This document shows, piece by piece, positions 1 through 11,300 of a stretch of DNA of 64,000 bases. The stretch's first letter is position 1. The number at the start of each line of letters is the position of its first letter. Origin of the DNA: Xenorhabdus anantnagensis (GTDB lineage Bacteria; Pseudomonadota; Gammaproteobacteria; Enterobacterales; Enterobacteriaceae); NCBI RefSeq assembly GCF_028598555.1, contig NZ_JAQRFN010000004.1, forward strand, positions 124,001-188,000, read 5' to 3'. The notes under the pieces are model-generated. The model ran no database searches. It was not told the origin of the DNA and saw only the letters and a list, made by a program, of their open reading frames with translations. Position numbers and translations under genes: made by a program.

Positions 1-165
1 TGAGAATGGAATGCCTAATTCAAGCGCATCAGCACCACCTGAAATTAATGTATCAATAATTTCCAATGACAGTTCGGGATTAGGATCACCGAGGGTGACA
101 AAAGGAACAAAAGCTCCTTGATTTTGGTTTTGCAGTTGCTTAAAAAGTTGTTCGTAACGTTCCAT
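1..165 (-). CDS. trpA: Tryptophan synthase alpha chain, N-terminal part (window-edge partial)
   Basis: Only the first 55 codons are inside the window; the gene continues past base 1. The translation starts [12 protein letters not shown] and contains [13 protein letters not shown] and [11 protein letters not shown], which are hallmark TrpA sequences (the catalytic Glu lies in the VTLGDP region and the ELG-P-S strand follows). TrpA cleaves indole-3-glycerol phosphate to indole and glyceraldehyde 3-phosphate, and indole is channelled to TrpB. Its ATG overlaps the trpB stop by one base (TGATG), which indicates translational coupling. It is the last gene of the trp operon. The truncation is an artefact of the window edge. 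Confidence 0.97.
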   Translation of the reverse strand, partial: MERYEQLFKQLQNQNQGAFVPFVTLGDPNPELSLEIIDTLISGGADALELGIPFS

Positions 166-1355
166 CAGATTTCCCCCCTGGATTTCAAAATATCGTGAAC
201 GGTAAAGATGTCTTTGTCGCCACGGCCAGATAAATTGACAATTAATAATTGTTCTTTGTCTGGAGCCTGATGGATCATTTTCAAGGCATAGGCCAATGCA
301 TGAGATGATTCCAATGCAGGAATAATGCCTTCATTGCGTGAAAGAGCCTGAAAGGCTTCCAGAGCTTCATCATCGGTGATTGAAACGTAATCGGCTCTAC
401 CGATGCTATTTAAATAGGCATGCTGGGGACCAACGGAAGGAAAATCCAACCCAGCCGAAATAGAATAAGATTCTTCAATTTGTCCATCTTCTGTCTGCAT
501 AATTGGCGATTTCATGCCAAAATAAATTCCTAATTTTCCGTGTTTCAATGGAGCACCATGCTCTCCAGTTTCAATACCGTGCCCCGCAGGTTCAACACCG
601 ATCAGACGAACATCATTTTCTGGAATAAATTCAGCGAACAGGCCAATGGCATTTGAGCCACCACCAATACAGGCAATTATTGCATCGGGTAGGCGGCCTT
701 CTTTTTCCAGAATTTGAGCTTTGGCTTCTTCGCCAATCATACGCTGGAATTCTCGCACCATTGTCGGATAGGGATGAGGGCCAGCAGCGGTTCCCAATAA
801 ATAATGGGCTTTTTCATAACAACCAGACCAGTCACGCATCGCTTCGTTACAGGCATCTTTCAATGTTGCTGAGCCACTGTGGACAGGGATCACTTCAGCC
901 CCCATCAAACGCATACGAAAGACATTGGGTGATTGACGCTCAATATCTTTTGCTCCCATATAAATACGGCATTTTAACCCCAGCAGGGCGCAAGCCAGAG
1001 CGGTTGCGACGCCGTGTTGACCCGCACCTGTTTCAGCGATGATTTCATTCTTTCCCATTCGTTTTGCCAACAAGGCTTGCCCTAAAACCTGATTGGTTTT
1101 GTGAGCACCACCGTGGAGCAAATCTTCGCGTTTCAGATACAAACGTGTTTTTGTTCCTTTAGTCAGGTTTTGGCACAGAGTTAAAGCGGTGGGCCGACCT
1201 GCATAGTTTTTCAAGAGATCTTGAAAAGCATGCTGAAATTCAGGATCTCTTTGTGCATCAATAAAGGCTTCTTCTAACTGATTAAGTGCAGGGATTAAAA
1301 TTTGAGGAACAAACTGTCCACCAAAATCGCCAAAATAAGGATTCAATTTACTCAT
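165..1355 (-). CDS. trpB: Tryptophan synthase beta chain
   Basis: TrpB condenses indole with L-serine using pyridoxal phosphate. The start is placed at the ATG at 1355 ([13 protein letters not shown]), preceded by a GGATGAG ribosome site. This gives 396 residues against 397 in E. coli. Longer open frame exists upstream but runs into trpCF and lacks a ribosome site. The PLP lysine lies in GGAHKTNQV (K86), the phosphate-binding loop is GGGSNAIG, and the C-terminal half keeps the SGRGDKD motif. It begins 31 bases after trpCF and its stop overlaps the trpA start. TrpB and TrpA form the alpha2-beta2 synthase in the cytoplasm. Nothing unusual. Confidence 0.98.
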   Translation of the reverse strand: MSKLNPYFGDFGGQFVPQILIPALNQLEEAFIDAQRDPEFQHAFQDLLKNYAGRPTALTLCQNLTKGTKTRLYLKREDLLHGGAHKTNQVLGQALLAKRMGKNEIIAETGAGQHGVATALACALLGLKCRIYMGAKDIERQSPNVFRMRLMGAEVIPVHSGSATLKDACNEAMRDWSGCYEKAHYLLGTAAGPHPYPTMVREFQRMIGEEAKAQILEKEGRLPDAIIACIGGGSNAIGLFAEFIPENDVRLIGVEPAGHGIETGEHGAPLKHGKLGIYFGMKSPIMQTEDGQIEESYSISAGLDFPSVGPQHAYLNSIGRADYVSITDDEALEAFQALSRNEGIIPALESSHALAYALKMIHQAPDKEQLLIVNLSGRGDKDIFTVHDILKSRGEI

Positions 1356-1386
1356 TATTCTACTCATCCATTTTTTGTCTGAAAAA

Positions 1387-2751
1387 TTAGTGATAGCAGC
1401 GTAATTGTTGAAATATCTGCTTGATTTTTTGACTACTTTTGATACCCGGAGCAACTTCGACTCCTGAGTTAAAATCCAATCCATAACAGCCAAATGTTGC
1501 TGCCTGCTGGCAGTTTTCGGTATTCAGGCCACCAGCCAGAAAACTGTTATATTGAAACTGAGAGTTGATTAACTGCCAGTCAAACGGTTTTCCTGTTCCT
1601 CCTGAACCATTATCTAGCAATAAGTGATCAACATTGGGCATTTCGGAAAACTCCGCGGCTTTAGACATATCAATGGCTTTCCAAATCTCACAATGCTCAG
1701 GTAGCACTGAGCGCAGAGTGTTGATGTAGTTTTCATCTTCATGTCCATGAAGTTGAACGGCAGTAAGTGAAAGTGTTTGGGCTATGCTACTGACAAAATC
1801 AATGGGTTGATTTTGAAATACGCCCACATATTGCAAAGAAGCTTCATTGATAATCTGTTGGGCTTTTTGCAGACTGATTCTGCGCGGTGATTTCTCGGCA
1901 AAAATTAAACCGCCGTAGACTGCTCCCATCTGTAACGCAGCTTTGGCATCTTGTGGACGAGTCAGACCGCAAACTTTGTTGTTACCTAAGATCAGGCGAC
2001 GTAAAGCGAGCTCTAAATTCTGTTGCGCCATTAAAGAACTACCAACCAGAAAACCATTGGCAAATTGGCTTAATTCCCGCACTTGTTGATGTTGGTGGAT
2101 GCCGGATTCGCTGATGACAATGGTGTCTTCGGGTAAACCCACAGCCAGTTTGCGCGTACGTTCTAAATCAATGGACAGATCACGTAGATCACGATTATTG
2201 ATACCGATAACTTTTGCTCCCAATATCACGGCCCGTTGCCGTTCATCTTCATTACTGACTTCGGTCAATACCCCCATGCCAAGACTGTGTGCCAGTGATG
2301 ACAATTCGCGATACGTGGCATCATCAAGAACGGAGAGCATAAGTAAAATAGCGTCGGCTTGATAATAACGAGCGAGGTAAACTTGATAGGCATCAATAAT
2401 AAAATCTTTGCACAAAACAGGTTGATGCACGGCTGAACTGACCATTGCGAGAAAATCATAACTGCCTTGAAAATATTTTTCATCGGTCAAGACAGAGATT
2501 GCGGCAGCATAAGGCTGATAAGTTTTAGCAATGCGAACAGGATCGAAATTTTCACGAATTAACCCTTTTGAAGGAGACGCTTTTTTGCATTCCAAAATAA
2601 AAACTGTTTGTTTATGGGTTAATGCCTGATAAAACCGACGGTGACTCGGTACAATCGCATCAATAAAATTCTCCAGCGGTTGTTCTGCCTTACGAGTAAT
2701 CAGATATTCCGCCTTATCATCAACAATTTTCTGTAATACGCTGGTTTTCAT
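1387..2751 (-). CDS. trpCF: Bifunctional indole-3-glycerol phosphate synthase / phosphoribosylanthranilate isomerase
   Basis: The gene encodes 454 residues, close to the 453 of E. coli TrpC(F). The first ~255 residues are the IGPS domain, with the [10 protein letters not shown] lysine motif, CKDFIID and ISESGI. From about residue 260 the PRAI (TrpF) domain begins with [10 protein letters not shown], which carries the catalytic Cys, and ends with the catalytic Asp in [16 protein letters not shown]. The fused enzyme performs two consecutive steps of tryptophan synthesis, isomerisation of phosphoribosylanthranilate and then cyclisation to indole-3-glycerol phosphate. The ATG overlaps the trpD stop by four bases (ATGA), indicating coupled translation. 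TrpC-TrpF fusion is usual in enterobacteria. Confidence 0.97.
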   Translation of the reverse strand: MKTSVLQKIVDDKAEYLITRKAEQPLENFIDAIVPSHRRFYQALTHKQTVFILECKKASPSKGLIRENFDPVRIAKTYQPYAAAISVLTDEKYFQGSYDFLAMVSSAVHQPVLCKDFIIDAYQVYLARYYQADAILLMLSVLDDATYRELSSLAHSLGMGVLTEVSNEDERQRAVILGAKVIGINNRDLRDLSIDLERTRKLAVGLPEDTIVISESGIHQHQQVRELSQFANGFLVGSSLMAQQNLELALRRLILGNNKVCGLTRPQDAKAALQMGAVYGGLIFAEKSPRRISLQKAQQIINEASLQYVGVFQNQPIDFVSSIAQTLSLTAVQLHGHEDENYINTLRSVLPEHCEIWKAIDMSKAAEFSEMPNVDHLLLDNGSGGTGKPFDWQLINSQFQYNSFLAGGLNTENCQQAATFGCYGLDFNSGVEVAPGIKSSQKIKQIFQQLRCYH

Positions 2752-3752
2752 GATTTAGTCCTTGCTGCCAATGCTGTTACTTTTTCATAAGCCTGACCGC
2801 TGTAGATAGTATTGAGTGCCAATTGAGTATTTTCCCGCAGATTTTCTTGCCCATGAATTTTCATCAAAAGCGCCACATTTGCCGCTACGGCATCGGCATG
2901 GGCTTTGTTGCCACGACCTTGTAATAACATTGCCAACATGTCGCGATTTTCTTCAGGTGTTCCGCCTTTCAGTGAAGATATTGGATGGCTCGGCAAACCA
3001 AAATCGACAGCTGTTAACTGATATTGGCTAATTTTTCCGTGATTGAGTTCTGCAACATGAGTTGGTGCATGTAAAGCAACTTCATCCATTCCTCCGCTGT
3101 GTACAACGGCGGCACGCTGATAACCTAAGGTTTGTAAAGTGCGTGCTATGGGTTCAACTAATTCAGGGCTGTAGACCCCAATGAGTGACACGGGAGGTCG
3201 AGCTGGATTAATCAGTGGGCCAAGAACATTAAATAATGTTCGAGTTTTTAACTGTTGGCGAACTTGCACTGCATGACGAAATCCAGTGTGATATTGAGGA
3301 GCGAACAAGAAACAGACCCCAATATCATCCAAAGCACTGCGTGACTCTTCGGCACGGGCATCTAATGCAATACCGAATGCGGCCAATAAATCAGATGAGC
3401 CAGACCGACTGGAAATACTGCGGTTTCCATGTTTTGCTACTTTGAGACCACAGGCAGCAGCAATAAAGGCGCTGGCTGTTGAAATATTGATGCTATTTGT
3501 GCCATCTCCACCTGTGCCGACGATATCACAAAACATATAATCAGGACGAGGAAAGGGAGCTGCATTTGCCAAGAACGCTTGGGCTGCGCCTGCAATTTCT
3601 TGTGGCTGTTCGCCACGCAGTTTCAGGCTAATCAATACAGCCGCCAGTTGCGCATCGCTCAACTCACCATGAATAATGGCAGTGAATAACTGCTGGCTTT
3701 CTTGCTGTGTCAGTGTTTGGGCACTAAATAATTTGTCAAAAATCAACTGCAT
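2748..3752 (-). CDS. trpD: Anthranilate phosphoribosyltransferase (unfused)
   Basis: A 334-residue TrpD transfers phosphoribose from PRPP to anthranilate. The PRPP and magnesium motifs are visible: [14 protein letters not shown] near residue 80, [15 protein letters not shown] near 106, and a C-terminal GTPEENRDM. In E. coli and Salmonella this domain is fused behind TrpG in one ~531-residue protein. Here a 54-base gap separates the two genes, as in Serratia-, Yersinia- and Morganellaceae-type operons. The ATG at 3752 has an AAGGAATGGGA ribosome site. Its stop overlaps the start of trpCF. It is transcribed as part of the attenuated trp operon. Confidence 0.97.
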   Translation of the reverse strand: MQLIFDKLFSAQTLTQQESQQLFTAIIHGELSDAQLAAVLISLKLRGEQPQEIAGAAQAFLANAAPFPRPDYMFCDIVGTGGDGTNSINISTASAFIAAACGLKVAKHGNRSISSRSGSSDLLAAFGIALDARAEESRSALDDIGVCFLFAPQYHTGFRHAVQVRQQLKTRTLFNVLGPLINPARPPVSLIGVYSPELVEPIARTLQTLGYQRAAVVHSGGMDEVALHAPTHVAELNHGKISQYQLTAVDFGLPSHPISSLKGGTPEENRDMLAMLLQGRGNKAHADAVAANVALLMKIHGQENLRENTQLALNTIYSGQAYEKVTALAARTKS

Positions 3753-3806
3753 TTTCCCATTCCTTCAAGTTCATGTCTGTAGTTCGATACCTTTAACTCA
3801 AGATTT

Positions 3807-4385
3807 TTAATTCAGTGCCCACGCCAGAGTTTGTTCGAGCAGTTTGGCACCCCGTGTGGTCAAAATGGATTCGGGGTGGAATTGGAATCCACAAACCTTG
3901 TGCTCATCATGACGTACAGCCATGACCATATCGCCATATGAGGCAGAGACTAGGAGAGTTGTCGGAACATCCACAGCCGTAAGGGAGTGGTAACGGGCGA
4001 CGGGCAAAGGATTTGGCAGACCGGAAAACATACTTTTCCCATCGTGTGTAGCTGGTGTTGCCTTGCCGTGCAGTATTTTCTGGGCTGCGGAAACTTTTCC
4101 CCCATAGGCTTCAATAATTGCCTGATGCCCAAGACAAATCCCGATAATAGGAATCTGGCCTATCATATGTTTGAGCAATTCAGGCATACAGCCTGCCTCT
4201 GATGGTTTCCCCGGACCGGGAGATAACATCAGAAGAGGTGATTCCATCTCATTGAGTTTGGTAATAATTATGTCTGTTGAGACCGTATTACGGTAAATAA
4301 TGACATGATGACCATGAGTACGCAGTTGATCCACGAGGTTATATGTAAAGGAATCAACATTATCGAGTAGGAGAATATTAGCCAT
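3807..4385 (-). CDS. trpG: Anthranilate synthase component II (glutamine amidotransferase)
   Basis: A stand-alone 192-residue class I glutamine amidotransferase that supplies ammonia to TrpE. The oxyanion loop [12 protein letters not shown], the nucleophile elbow GICLGHQAI (C84) and the His/Glu pair in FQFHPESI (H170, E172) are all present, so the catalytic triad is complete. The ATG overlaps the trpE stop by one base (TAATG), consistent with stoichiometric production of the two subunits. The absence of the fused TrpD domain separates this operon from that of Escherichia and Salmonella. Confidence 0.97.
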   Translation of the reverse strand: MANILLLDNVDSFTYNLVDQLRTHGHHVIIYRNTVSTDIIITKLNEMESPLLMLSPGPGKPSEAGCMPELLKHMIGQIPIIGICLGHQAIIEAYGGKVSAAQKILHGKATPATHDGKSMFSGLPNPLPVARYHSLTAVDVPTTLLVSASYGDMVMAVRHDEHKVCGFQFHPESILTTRGAKLLEQTLAWALN

Positions 4386-5944
4386 TAGAATAATACCTCC
4401 ACATGATGAGCTTGCGTAATTGCGCGAATAACGGCTCTGGCTTTACTGTGAGTTTCATCCACTTCTGACTGGGGAATGGAATCCAATACCACACCGGCTC
4501 CCACTTGAACGGTAGCTTTCCCATTTTCCACATAGGCAGAGCGAATCACGATGCAGGTATCAAAGTCTCCTTTGCCAGTGAAATAGCCGACAGCCCCGCC
4601 ATAGCTACCACGCCGCTCACCTTCATGTTCTGCGATGAGTTGCATGGCACGAACTTTAGGTGCTCCTGTCAACGTCCCCATATTCATGCAGGCTTGATAG
4701 GCATGGAAGATATCCAAATCATGGCGGAGTGTACCGACAACACGGGAAACGAGGTGCATGACAAATGAGTAGCGATCGACTTTGGTTAAGTCGGCAATAT
4801 AGCGACTGCCCGGTTCACAAATGCGTGCTAAATCGTTACGGGCTAGATCAACCAGCATCACATGCTCAGACATTTCTTTCGCATCAGTACGCATTTCCAG
4901 CTCAATTCGGCTATCGAGATCCGCATCCAGTTCACTGTTGTCATCACGTCCGCGTGGCCGGGTTCCGGCTATTGGATAAATTTCGATCTGGCGGTTGCTG
5001 GCATCATATTTAAGAGCGCTTTCTGGTGAAGCACCAAACAGGCAAAAATCCTGATCTTGCATGAAAAACATATAGGGGCTTGGATTTTGTTTTTTTAATG
5101 CATGGTAAGCGTTTAGCGTAGAAGGGCACGGTAAAGTAAAACGACGTGATGGAACCACCTGAAAAACATCACCTTGACGGACAGATTGCTGTAATTTCCG
5201 CACGATATTCGCGTATTGTTCATCACTTTGATTGCAGTTAATAGTGACGTTGGGCAATGTGGTAGGCGGAAGTGGTGGAAGTGGTTTTGAAATGGCAGAA
5301 GCTAATGTTGTTAAACGTTCTTGAAGGCGTTTTTTTTCTGAATTGGATTCGCCAAACAATGAAGTTTGCAGACGTGAATGCCCATACCGATGGTCGATCA
5401 CCAATAGCGTTTCTGCGAGATAAAAACAGAAATCAGGGCAGTGTTGGTGTTTTTTTACTGTGGGTAATGGTTCAAATCCAGCGACTAAATCATATGCAAA
5501 CAGTCCGCCAACGAAAATGGCATCGGGTGATTCTGAAAAGGCTGCCAAGTCTGTCAGAGCACGCAGTGCATCAAAAACTGAATCGGATTTTAACCGGCTG
5601 TCCTCATCCAGATTGTGTTCAGTAACAGGAAATTGTGCTCGTATAACCTGTGACTCCACATTCAATTGGGCTTTTTCTGTAAGTAAATCAGCGAGTATGG
5701 GAAGCAGGTTTTGACCATTTTTGGTGAGAGCTTCAAAAGTAACCTGACGCTCGTTGGCTGTAATGCGCATAGCGCTGTCAATGATCAAAATGCTTTTGAT
5801 ATTATTTTTGCTCTTAATTTCAGCAGACTCTAGCAATAACGTCGCTGGACGATTACTGCAAAGTTGATGAAAAAGCAGAGTCGGATCTGTCTGATAGAGA
5901 GTATCCATTTGATTTATAGAGATATTAAATTCTTTACCAATCAT
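4385..5944 (-). CDS. trpE: Anthranilate synthase component I
   Basis: TrpE converts chorismate and ammonia to anthranilate, the committed step, and is feedback-inhibited by tryptophan. The N-terminal inhibitor-binding LLLESAEI motif (the LLES Trp site) is intact. The C-terminal chorismate-binding domain has [33 protein letters not shown] and YGGAVGYF. Of two closely spaced ATGs, the second (5944, MIGKEFN) is chosen because GAGG sits seven bases before it, whereas the first touches the ribosome site. This gives 519 residues. It is the first structural gene after the leader and attenuator. Confidence 0.97.
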   Translation of the reverse strand: MIGKEFNISINQMDTLYQTDPTLLFHQLCSNRPATLLLESAEIKSKNNIKSILIIDSAMRITANERQVTFEALTKNGQNLLPILADLLTEKAQLNVESQVIRAQFPVTEHNLDEDSRLKSDSVFDALRALTDLAAFSESPDAIFVGGLFAYDLVAGFEPLPTVKKHQHCPDFCFYLAETLLVIDHRYGHSRLQTSLFGESNSEKKRLQERLTTLASAISKPLPPLPPTTLPNVTINCNQSDEQYANIVRKLQQSVRQGDVFQVVPSRRFTLPCPSTLNAYHALKKQNPSPYMFFMQDQDFCLFGASPESALKYDASNRQIEIYPIAGTRPRGRDDNSELDADLDSRIELEMRTDAKEMSEHVMLVDLARNDLARICEPGSRYIADLTKVDRYSFVMHLVSRVVGTLRHDLDIFHAYQACMNMGTLTGAPKVRAMQLIAEHEGERRGSYGGAVGYFTGKGDFDTCIVIRSAYVENGKATVQVGAGVVLDSIPQSEVDETHSKARAVIRAITQAHHVEVLF

Positions 5945-6012
5945 TTTCATCCCTCGTTGCTAACTTCATCCACAAAAAAATTACGTTATGGGATATCAAT
6001 AAAAAAATAGTT

Positions 6013-6045
6013 ATAAAAAAACCCGCCTTTTTGGCGGGTTTCGGC
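6013..6045 (-). terminator. trp attenuator terminator and antiterminator strand
   Basis: On the minus strand a 7-bp GC hairpin (ACCCGCC / GGCGGGT, arms 6021-6027 and 6033-6039, five-base loop, extended by A-T pairs) is followed by a run of T. This is a classic intrinsic terminator between the leader peptide and trpE. The 3'-proximal strand at 6033-6045 (GCCGAAACCCGCC on the transcript) can alternatively pair with GGGCGGTTGGC at 6074-6084 inside the leader ORF. That is the expected antiterminator of ribosome-mediated attenuation. Pairing was judged by eye, not by folding. Confidence 0.9.
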
Positions 6046-6061
6046 ACTTACGTATCTATAC

Positions 6062-6133
6062 TTATGTGCGTGAGCCAACCGCCCTGAATGGGAAGTTGTG
6101 CCACCAACGACTGATTTGCATAAATACGATCAT
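6062..6133 (-). CDS. trpL: trp operon leader peptide
   Basis: A 23-codon reading frame lies between the trp promoter and the attenuator. It starts at ATG 6133, with a TGAGG ribosome site nine bases upstream, and ends at TAA 6062-6064. Codons 10-11 are tandem TGG (Trp-Trp, 6101-6106), and the local sequence is ISRWWHNFPF. The flanking residues differ from E. coli TrpL, but the position, size and tandem Trp codons are diagnostic. Ribosome stalling at the Trp codons when charged tRNA-Trp is scarce would favour the antiterminator and allow transcription of trpEGDCBA. Confidence 0.9.
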   Translation of the reverse strand: MIVFMQISRWWHNFPFRAVGSRT

Positions 6134-6185
6134 TTTAGAGTGCCTCATTTGTCCAATGATTTTTATAGAGAATCTTTCAATCAAC

Positions 6186-6223
6186 CCGCGTACTAGTAAA
6201 CTGGAACGAATTTAACTTGTCAA
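6186..6223 (-). promoter_or_regulatory. trp promoter with overlapping TrpR operator
   Basis: On the minus strand TTGACA (6218-6223) and TTTACT (6195-6200) are separated by exactly 17 bases. The -10 element runs into AGTACGC, as in the E. coli trp promoter. One half of the TrpR palindrome (CTAGTACG) is conserved, and the other half (CGTTCCAG) is degenerate compared with CGAACTAG. The placement of the repressor site over the -10 box matches the known E. coli arrangement, so tryptophan-TrpR repression combined with attenuation is inferred. Confidence 0.85.
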
Positions 6224-6472
6224 CGGTTTTTTTGATGTTTATAGTAGTGAAGTTACCTGAGAATGTAGATAAGATACTAAGACTCTCTTTTATTTTGGTT
6301 TTTCTGGCATGTACTTTTATTACTTTCCTATATTTTTTCATGCAATTTAATTAATATTGTTTGTATTTATAAGAATAATCCAATTAAAAATTTAATTTCA
6401 TAGTATTAGTGTAATTAATAATCTCGATTATATCGTATAAAGAAATTTCCTTTTAAGTAAGGGGGTAGTACT
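6224..6472. other. AT-rich divergent intergenic region
   Basis: About 250 bases separate the trp promoter from the first gene of the AT-rich secreted-protein island. The sequence is strongly A+T biased from about 6290 onward. Apart from the ribosome site AAGGGGGT at 6459-6466 before the GTG start at 6473, no convincing promoter pair or RNA gene was identified. In E. coli the rnm (yciV) gene follows directly at this position, so this region marks the left junction of the insertion. Confidence 0.5.
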
Positions 6473-8275
6473 GTGAAAATAAGTAAAACAAAATTATGTG
6501 CCATGTTATTTTTTATTGTATTAACTTTTTATCATAATGCAAATGCAATAGAAATGGCCAAAGGCGAAATGATATTAGATAACAAAATTAGTGAAAAAGA
6601 ACCAAATAACAAGAAGAGTGATTTATCTAGAAATTATAATTTAACTTTCATAAACAATAGTAAATATGACATGCTGAATATTAAACGTACTAAGGAGGAT
6701 TGTATGTATAAAACAGGGAGTGGTGATATTAATCTAATAGCTGGTGAAAGAATAGACCAAGAAATTGAAGATAAGAATACTTTTGGTGTACCATTTTGCT
6801 TTGAACTGGATAAGTATATCAATTGGACGGCTGAAACGTATATGGATGGCGAAAAATATCAATCATGTGATATACAGTTTTATGTTAATTTTATTCCTTT
6901 TCCAATAGTTACTGGAAATATGAGTGAATGGTATACTCGAGTTGATACTAGTAGTTGCAAACTTAAAGTCACTGCTACCTGTGATGGCGTAGATTGTTTA
7001 AATATAGAATATGGCGTTAGTACACCACCTCGCAATGTTGTTATAACTATTGCAGATGATAATAACTGGGAAATACCAAAAATTACTTCTCCCAATACAC
7101 AATATAGTGCTCCACATAATTATATTGAGGTAATGGGAAAAGGGTTGATGAAAGATAAATCACTACCTTTGTTGGTAACTAGTTTTGATAATAAAGTATA
7201 TAAAGTTGAGATTGAAGACGGATCAGAAGATCAGTGGAGTGCGAAAGTCTGGATAAATTGTGGTATATACAGAATAATTAGTATTAAAGATATAAAAAAT
7301 ACTGATGTGATTATTAATGGACCAATATGTGAAGAAGTTATTACTTCAATGCAAGATGGTCAGGTGATTTCTGCTGGTGAATATAGCTTATCGGGTTTGG
7401 TTTATAGTGATAATATTCCTGATGCTAAAAGCATTAAAGTACATATAACAGGGTATAATGAAGATAATTCAGTTTATTCTCCTACGAAAGAATACACACC
7501 AGAAGTTAATATTGAAACTGGTGAGTGGAGATTAGATAACTTAGAAGCTGTTTGCTTTGTTTTTTATAAAGCCTCTGTATCCAGTAAATTAGATCTACAG
7601 GCTAATCGCCAGTCTCACTTTACTAATTTATCGGGACGAAAAGAAGTTTCTTATATGGTGCCATTATGTCCAATTGAGATAACTAAGCCTAAAAATTATG
7701 AAGTAGTTTCCTCAACAATTGATGATGTACAAAATATCTTAATTGAGGGTAAAGCTGCTAATGAAACCCTTATTGATGGTAATATTAATGAGTTAATCTC
7801 TCGAAATTATTCAAGTAGTTTATCTATTACTGGTGTTGGTTACAATAAATGGCATACCATAGCTCAAAATGTACCTTTGGGCTTTATGAAAATTACTGTT
7901 AGTAATACTGAAACAGCAGAGGTTCCTATTGAAAGCAGTAGTGCTGAAGTGACAATACTGAGTTCTAAGCTTTTTTCTGTAAAAGCTAAAAAAGATAATG
8001 TGTTTACTGAATTTTATGGAACATCAATGCCATATATTGAGGATGAAGATTTTAGTCCTGAAGTCGAAATATTATCTGATGAGTTTGGTTTTCTTGAAAG
8101 GAACATCACAGATGAGAACGGTGACTGGAAAGCAAAAAATAAACATTATGCAAAGAGAGGAGTATATTTTTTTACTTTTCAGGAATACAACGAAAGCGAA
8201 AATTATGCAGCGAGAGATAAAAAGAAAATAAAATGTACAGGTGGTGATTCCGGAATGAGTTGCATTAATCAATAG
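6473..8275 (+). CDS. Exported protein of unknown function with Ig-like C-terminal modules
   Basis: I do not recognise this 600-residue protein. It starts at GTG 6473 behind a strong AAGGGGGT ribosome site. Residues 1-25 form a clear Sec signal peptide (KISKTKL, hydrophobic core, NANA cleavage). The mature N-terminal part, to about residue 190, has several cysteines (EDCMY, PFCFE, SCDIQ, SCKL, TCDG, DCLN) suggesting disulfides. From about 195 on, repeated stretches beginning ITSP, ITKP and VTIL, and GDWKAKNKHYAKRGVYFF, resemble the Ig-like modules of the next gene. That gene starts 31 bases downstream, so the two probably form one operon. Codon use is very AT-rich, unlike the core genes, suggesting horizontal acquisition. 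It may bind or accompany the protease, but that is speculation. Confidence 0.8.
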   Translation: MKISKTKLCAMLFFIVLTFYHNANAIEMAKGEMILDNKISEKEPNNKKSDLSRNYNLTFINNSKYDMLNIKRTKEDCMYKTGSGDINLIAGERIDQEIEDKNTFGVPFCFELDKYINWTAETYMDGEKYQSCDIQFYVNFIPFPIVTGNMSEWYTRVDTSSCKLKVTATCDGVDCLNIEYGVSTPPRNVVITIADDNNWEIPKITSPNTQYSAPHNYIEVMGKGLMKDKSLPLLVTSFDNKVYKVEIEDGSEDQWSAKVWINCGIYRIISIKDIKNTDVIINGPICEEVITSMQDGQVISAGEYSLSGLVYSDNIPDAKSIKVHITGYNEDNSVYSPTKEYTPEVNIETGEWRLDNLEAVCFVFYKASVSSKLDLQANRQSHFTNLSGRKEVSYMVPLCPIEITKPKNYEVVSSTIDDVQNILIEGKAANETLIDGNINELISRNYSSSLSITGVGYNKWHTIAQNVPLGFMKITVSNTETAEVPIESSSAEVTILSSKLFSVKAKKDNVFTEFYGTSMPYIEDEDFSPEVEILSDEFGFLERNITDENGDWKAKNKHYAKRGVYFFTFQEYNESENYAARDKKKIKCTGGDSGMSCINQ

Positions 8276-8306
8276 TAACTATCGTCCATGTTAAAGGGGG
8301 GGTGTT

Positions 8307-11300
8307 ATGATTGTTTTTAGAGCTGTTTTTATATTATTTATTTTATTTTATTTCAGTCAATCATTTGCCGATTCCGCATTAAAAAATCCACCTTTAGAGA
8401 CTATTGCTGGAGGCGAGGAGAGTTGTAGTGATATTGGGGATAACAAATGCAAACCTTGGGTTGTGAGTATTTATTATGAAAATGAAAATAGCCAAAAGAA
8501 TTTTCTCTGTAGTGGTTCACTAATCGCGCCAAACTATGTTTTAACTGCTGGGCATTGTGAAGAGAGCACCGCAAAAAAATATTATGTGATGGACTTCGGA
8601 AAAGAAACGATTGGCACTGCATTAGCCAGCGATTTTATAAAATATAAAAATAATGTCTACGGTCATTATCATGATTTTGCACTTATAAAGCTGGAGAAAG
8701 AAGTAAAAAATGAAGGATTTGGACGTGTTCGTCGCTTCTTTAATTATGATGCTGCTTATGAAGCGTTAGATGAAGATTATTATCAATCGAGTATTTATGG
8801 TTATGGCTTTCTGGGAATCGATAAAACAACAGGGCAACCAATAAGAAGTGATGGAGTTCAGCACCGAGCTGATGTAAAAATAATTAATCCGGCTTATGAC
8901 GGTTTTCGAGGACAAGGATTGATAATAAAAGCAAATGAAAAGAAAGGGTTGAAATCAGGAATTATACAAGCGGGAGATTCTGGTGGGCCAATAATATGGA
9001 GGGATACAATTATTGGTGTATCTTCTTTAGGATTTGAAGCGTTTAAAGTGAATGAGACAACAAATGATAAGCATTATTATCCTTTTTTTGTGGTTTCAGA
9101 TATCACTGGGAAATATGATGATATTGGTTTTAACAAGAAATTTTTTCCCGGCCAATGGTTTGCTGAAAATATGAATCAGATTTGGATTAGCACTCCGGAT
9201 TGGCAGGAAAACTTAACGAAACGAAGTGATAATATTCTTGTCAAGGGTTGGGGAAAGCCATCCAGTGAAATTCAGCTTTCTTATTCTATTAATGAAGGTA
9301 AAGAAAAATCAGTTGCATGTGAGAAAAAAGTTAATTTTCAAGGAGAATGGCAGTGCAAGATTCCACATAATGATTTATTTACTGAAAATCTTAGTGAAGA
9401 AAAAGACCATGAAGTAACTATTACAGCGAAAGAGGTAAATGCACGAGATAAACCATGGAGAGAAGATACTGTTCAAGCAAAAATACCTGCTATATCTAAA
9501 GAATTTGGTATTGTTTATCCAGCAGATAAAACAACAGTATTTACTAAAAATTTTATGATTCGTGGGTACGCTGATCCTGGCTCAAGTGTTACACTTATAT
9601 TGAAAACTAATACAAGTGAGAATAATTATACTCAAGTTGATGCTTGTGAAAACTTAAATAATAAAAATAAAATCGAAACAACTGATTATGGATTTTGGTC
9701 ATGTACTATAAAAAATGAATTTATTGATGGTATTGAATATGGTAATAATGAGGTTGAATATAAAATAATAGCAAGCCAAAAGACAGATAATATAAATTTA
9801 CTTGATCAAGTTAATATAGTCTTTAAACCTAACAAAAATACAAAAGTAAAAGCTGAAAAAGATATAAATAGCACATATAGAAAAATGCTGGATTTTAACG
9901 TTAGCTACGATCAAGCAGCCAAGTTGATTTGTATTTTTAGCCAAAGTTTTTTAGATTGTAGAAATGCTAATGATAATAAAGACAAATTTAGGCTAATGAA
10001 TTCAAGAGGAGATGATCCTAATTCTCAGCTAAAGTATCCTGTTATGGGAATAATGCAGAAAATTGAAAACGTTGATCCGTTTTCTTCAATATTGTGGAGT
10101 CAAAGTAATTTTTTTGATTCTTATTTTTCTCCTGCATTTTATAAAAATAACAGGTATGAAGAAACCAATCCAAAAGAAATTGAATTTTCTTCACTTAAAG
10201 ATCAAAAGTTCTTTGGTTATGGCGGTGATGATAATTATTATACTTTACCTAATAATGATTTGTTTTTACCTTCAGAATATTCAATATGCATGAAGAAAAA
10301 TGACGATTTACCTTTATCTTCAGGTCAAGTTCAATGTTATAGAGAAAAGGATAATGATATTTATTTAAAAATTCCATTAGAAAATGGTAAAAACTTTTCT
10401 GAAATATCAATAGGGCATGGAACTTATTTTGGTAAGCCTAACTTCCCAAATTGGAATGTTTCCCTTCCTTCCTCATTGAAAGATGGGCTGTATTATATTG
10501 AATTGGCAGATAAATATCATCCATTAGGATTGGAGAATATTAAAAGAAATTTAGGAGAATTGTCATTTAATAAAAGTTATTTTCATATAAAAAAGCCTAG
10601 TGTTGAAATTAAAAGTATCTCTGAGGGAGAAACTGAAATTGTAGGTGCTCCAAGCTTTTTATCAGGAAGTTCTAATGAGCCAGGAGATGAAGTCGATGTT
10701 AAAAGACGTAAGATTGATTCTTCATCGGCAGAGTTGGTGGATAATAATCAAAACATAACACAAGACACGATAATTTGTTCGAGGGCTGTCGTCAGTGATA
10801 ATGGTAACTGGGGCTGTAAAAAACCGATAACTTTTCCAGCAGGTACTTATGAATTAACTGCTGAATTAATTAAAGAAGGAAAAATAGTCGCTACAGACGT
10901 TATACATATTACTGTTAAAGATGAAAATGATGATGAGCCAGAAAAGAAAAAATTTGAAGTAAAGAACCCTAAGAATAATTCAACTGTTGATCCGGATAAC
11001 CCCATCACTTTTTCTGGCACACTTAGTGGTTCTGGAGGCGGAGGCGGCGGATTTGGTGGTTTTATAAGTAGTATATTTGGAGCAATTTTTGGAGCAGTTG
11101 AAGGCATTGCCTCCTTATTCAGCGGGGCTTTCGGTTTCTTTTGGGAGTTTATGATTCATCCTGAAGATATTTTAGGTGGCGATACCTATACGATGGAGTT
11201 ACAGGAAACTCAAAATGGAGTGAACGTGGGTGATCCGATTAAATGGACTTTTACTGTTCCGATGCGTATTACTGAGCCTAAACCGGATGCACAATATAGA

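Noticed and set aside
653-1042. 129-codon plus-strand frame within trpB
   Set aside because: Shadow of trpB; no ribosome site or recognisable protein.
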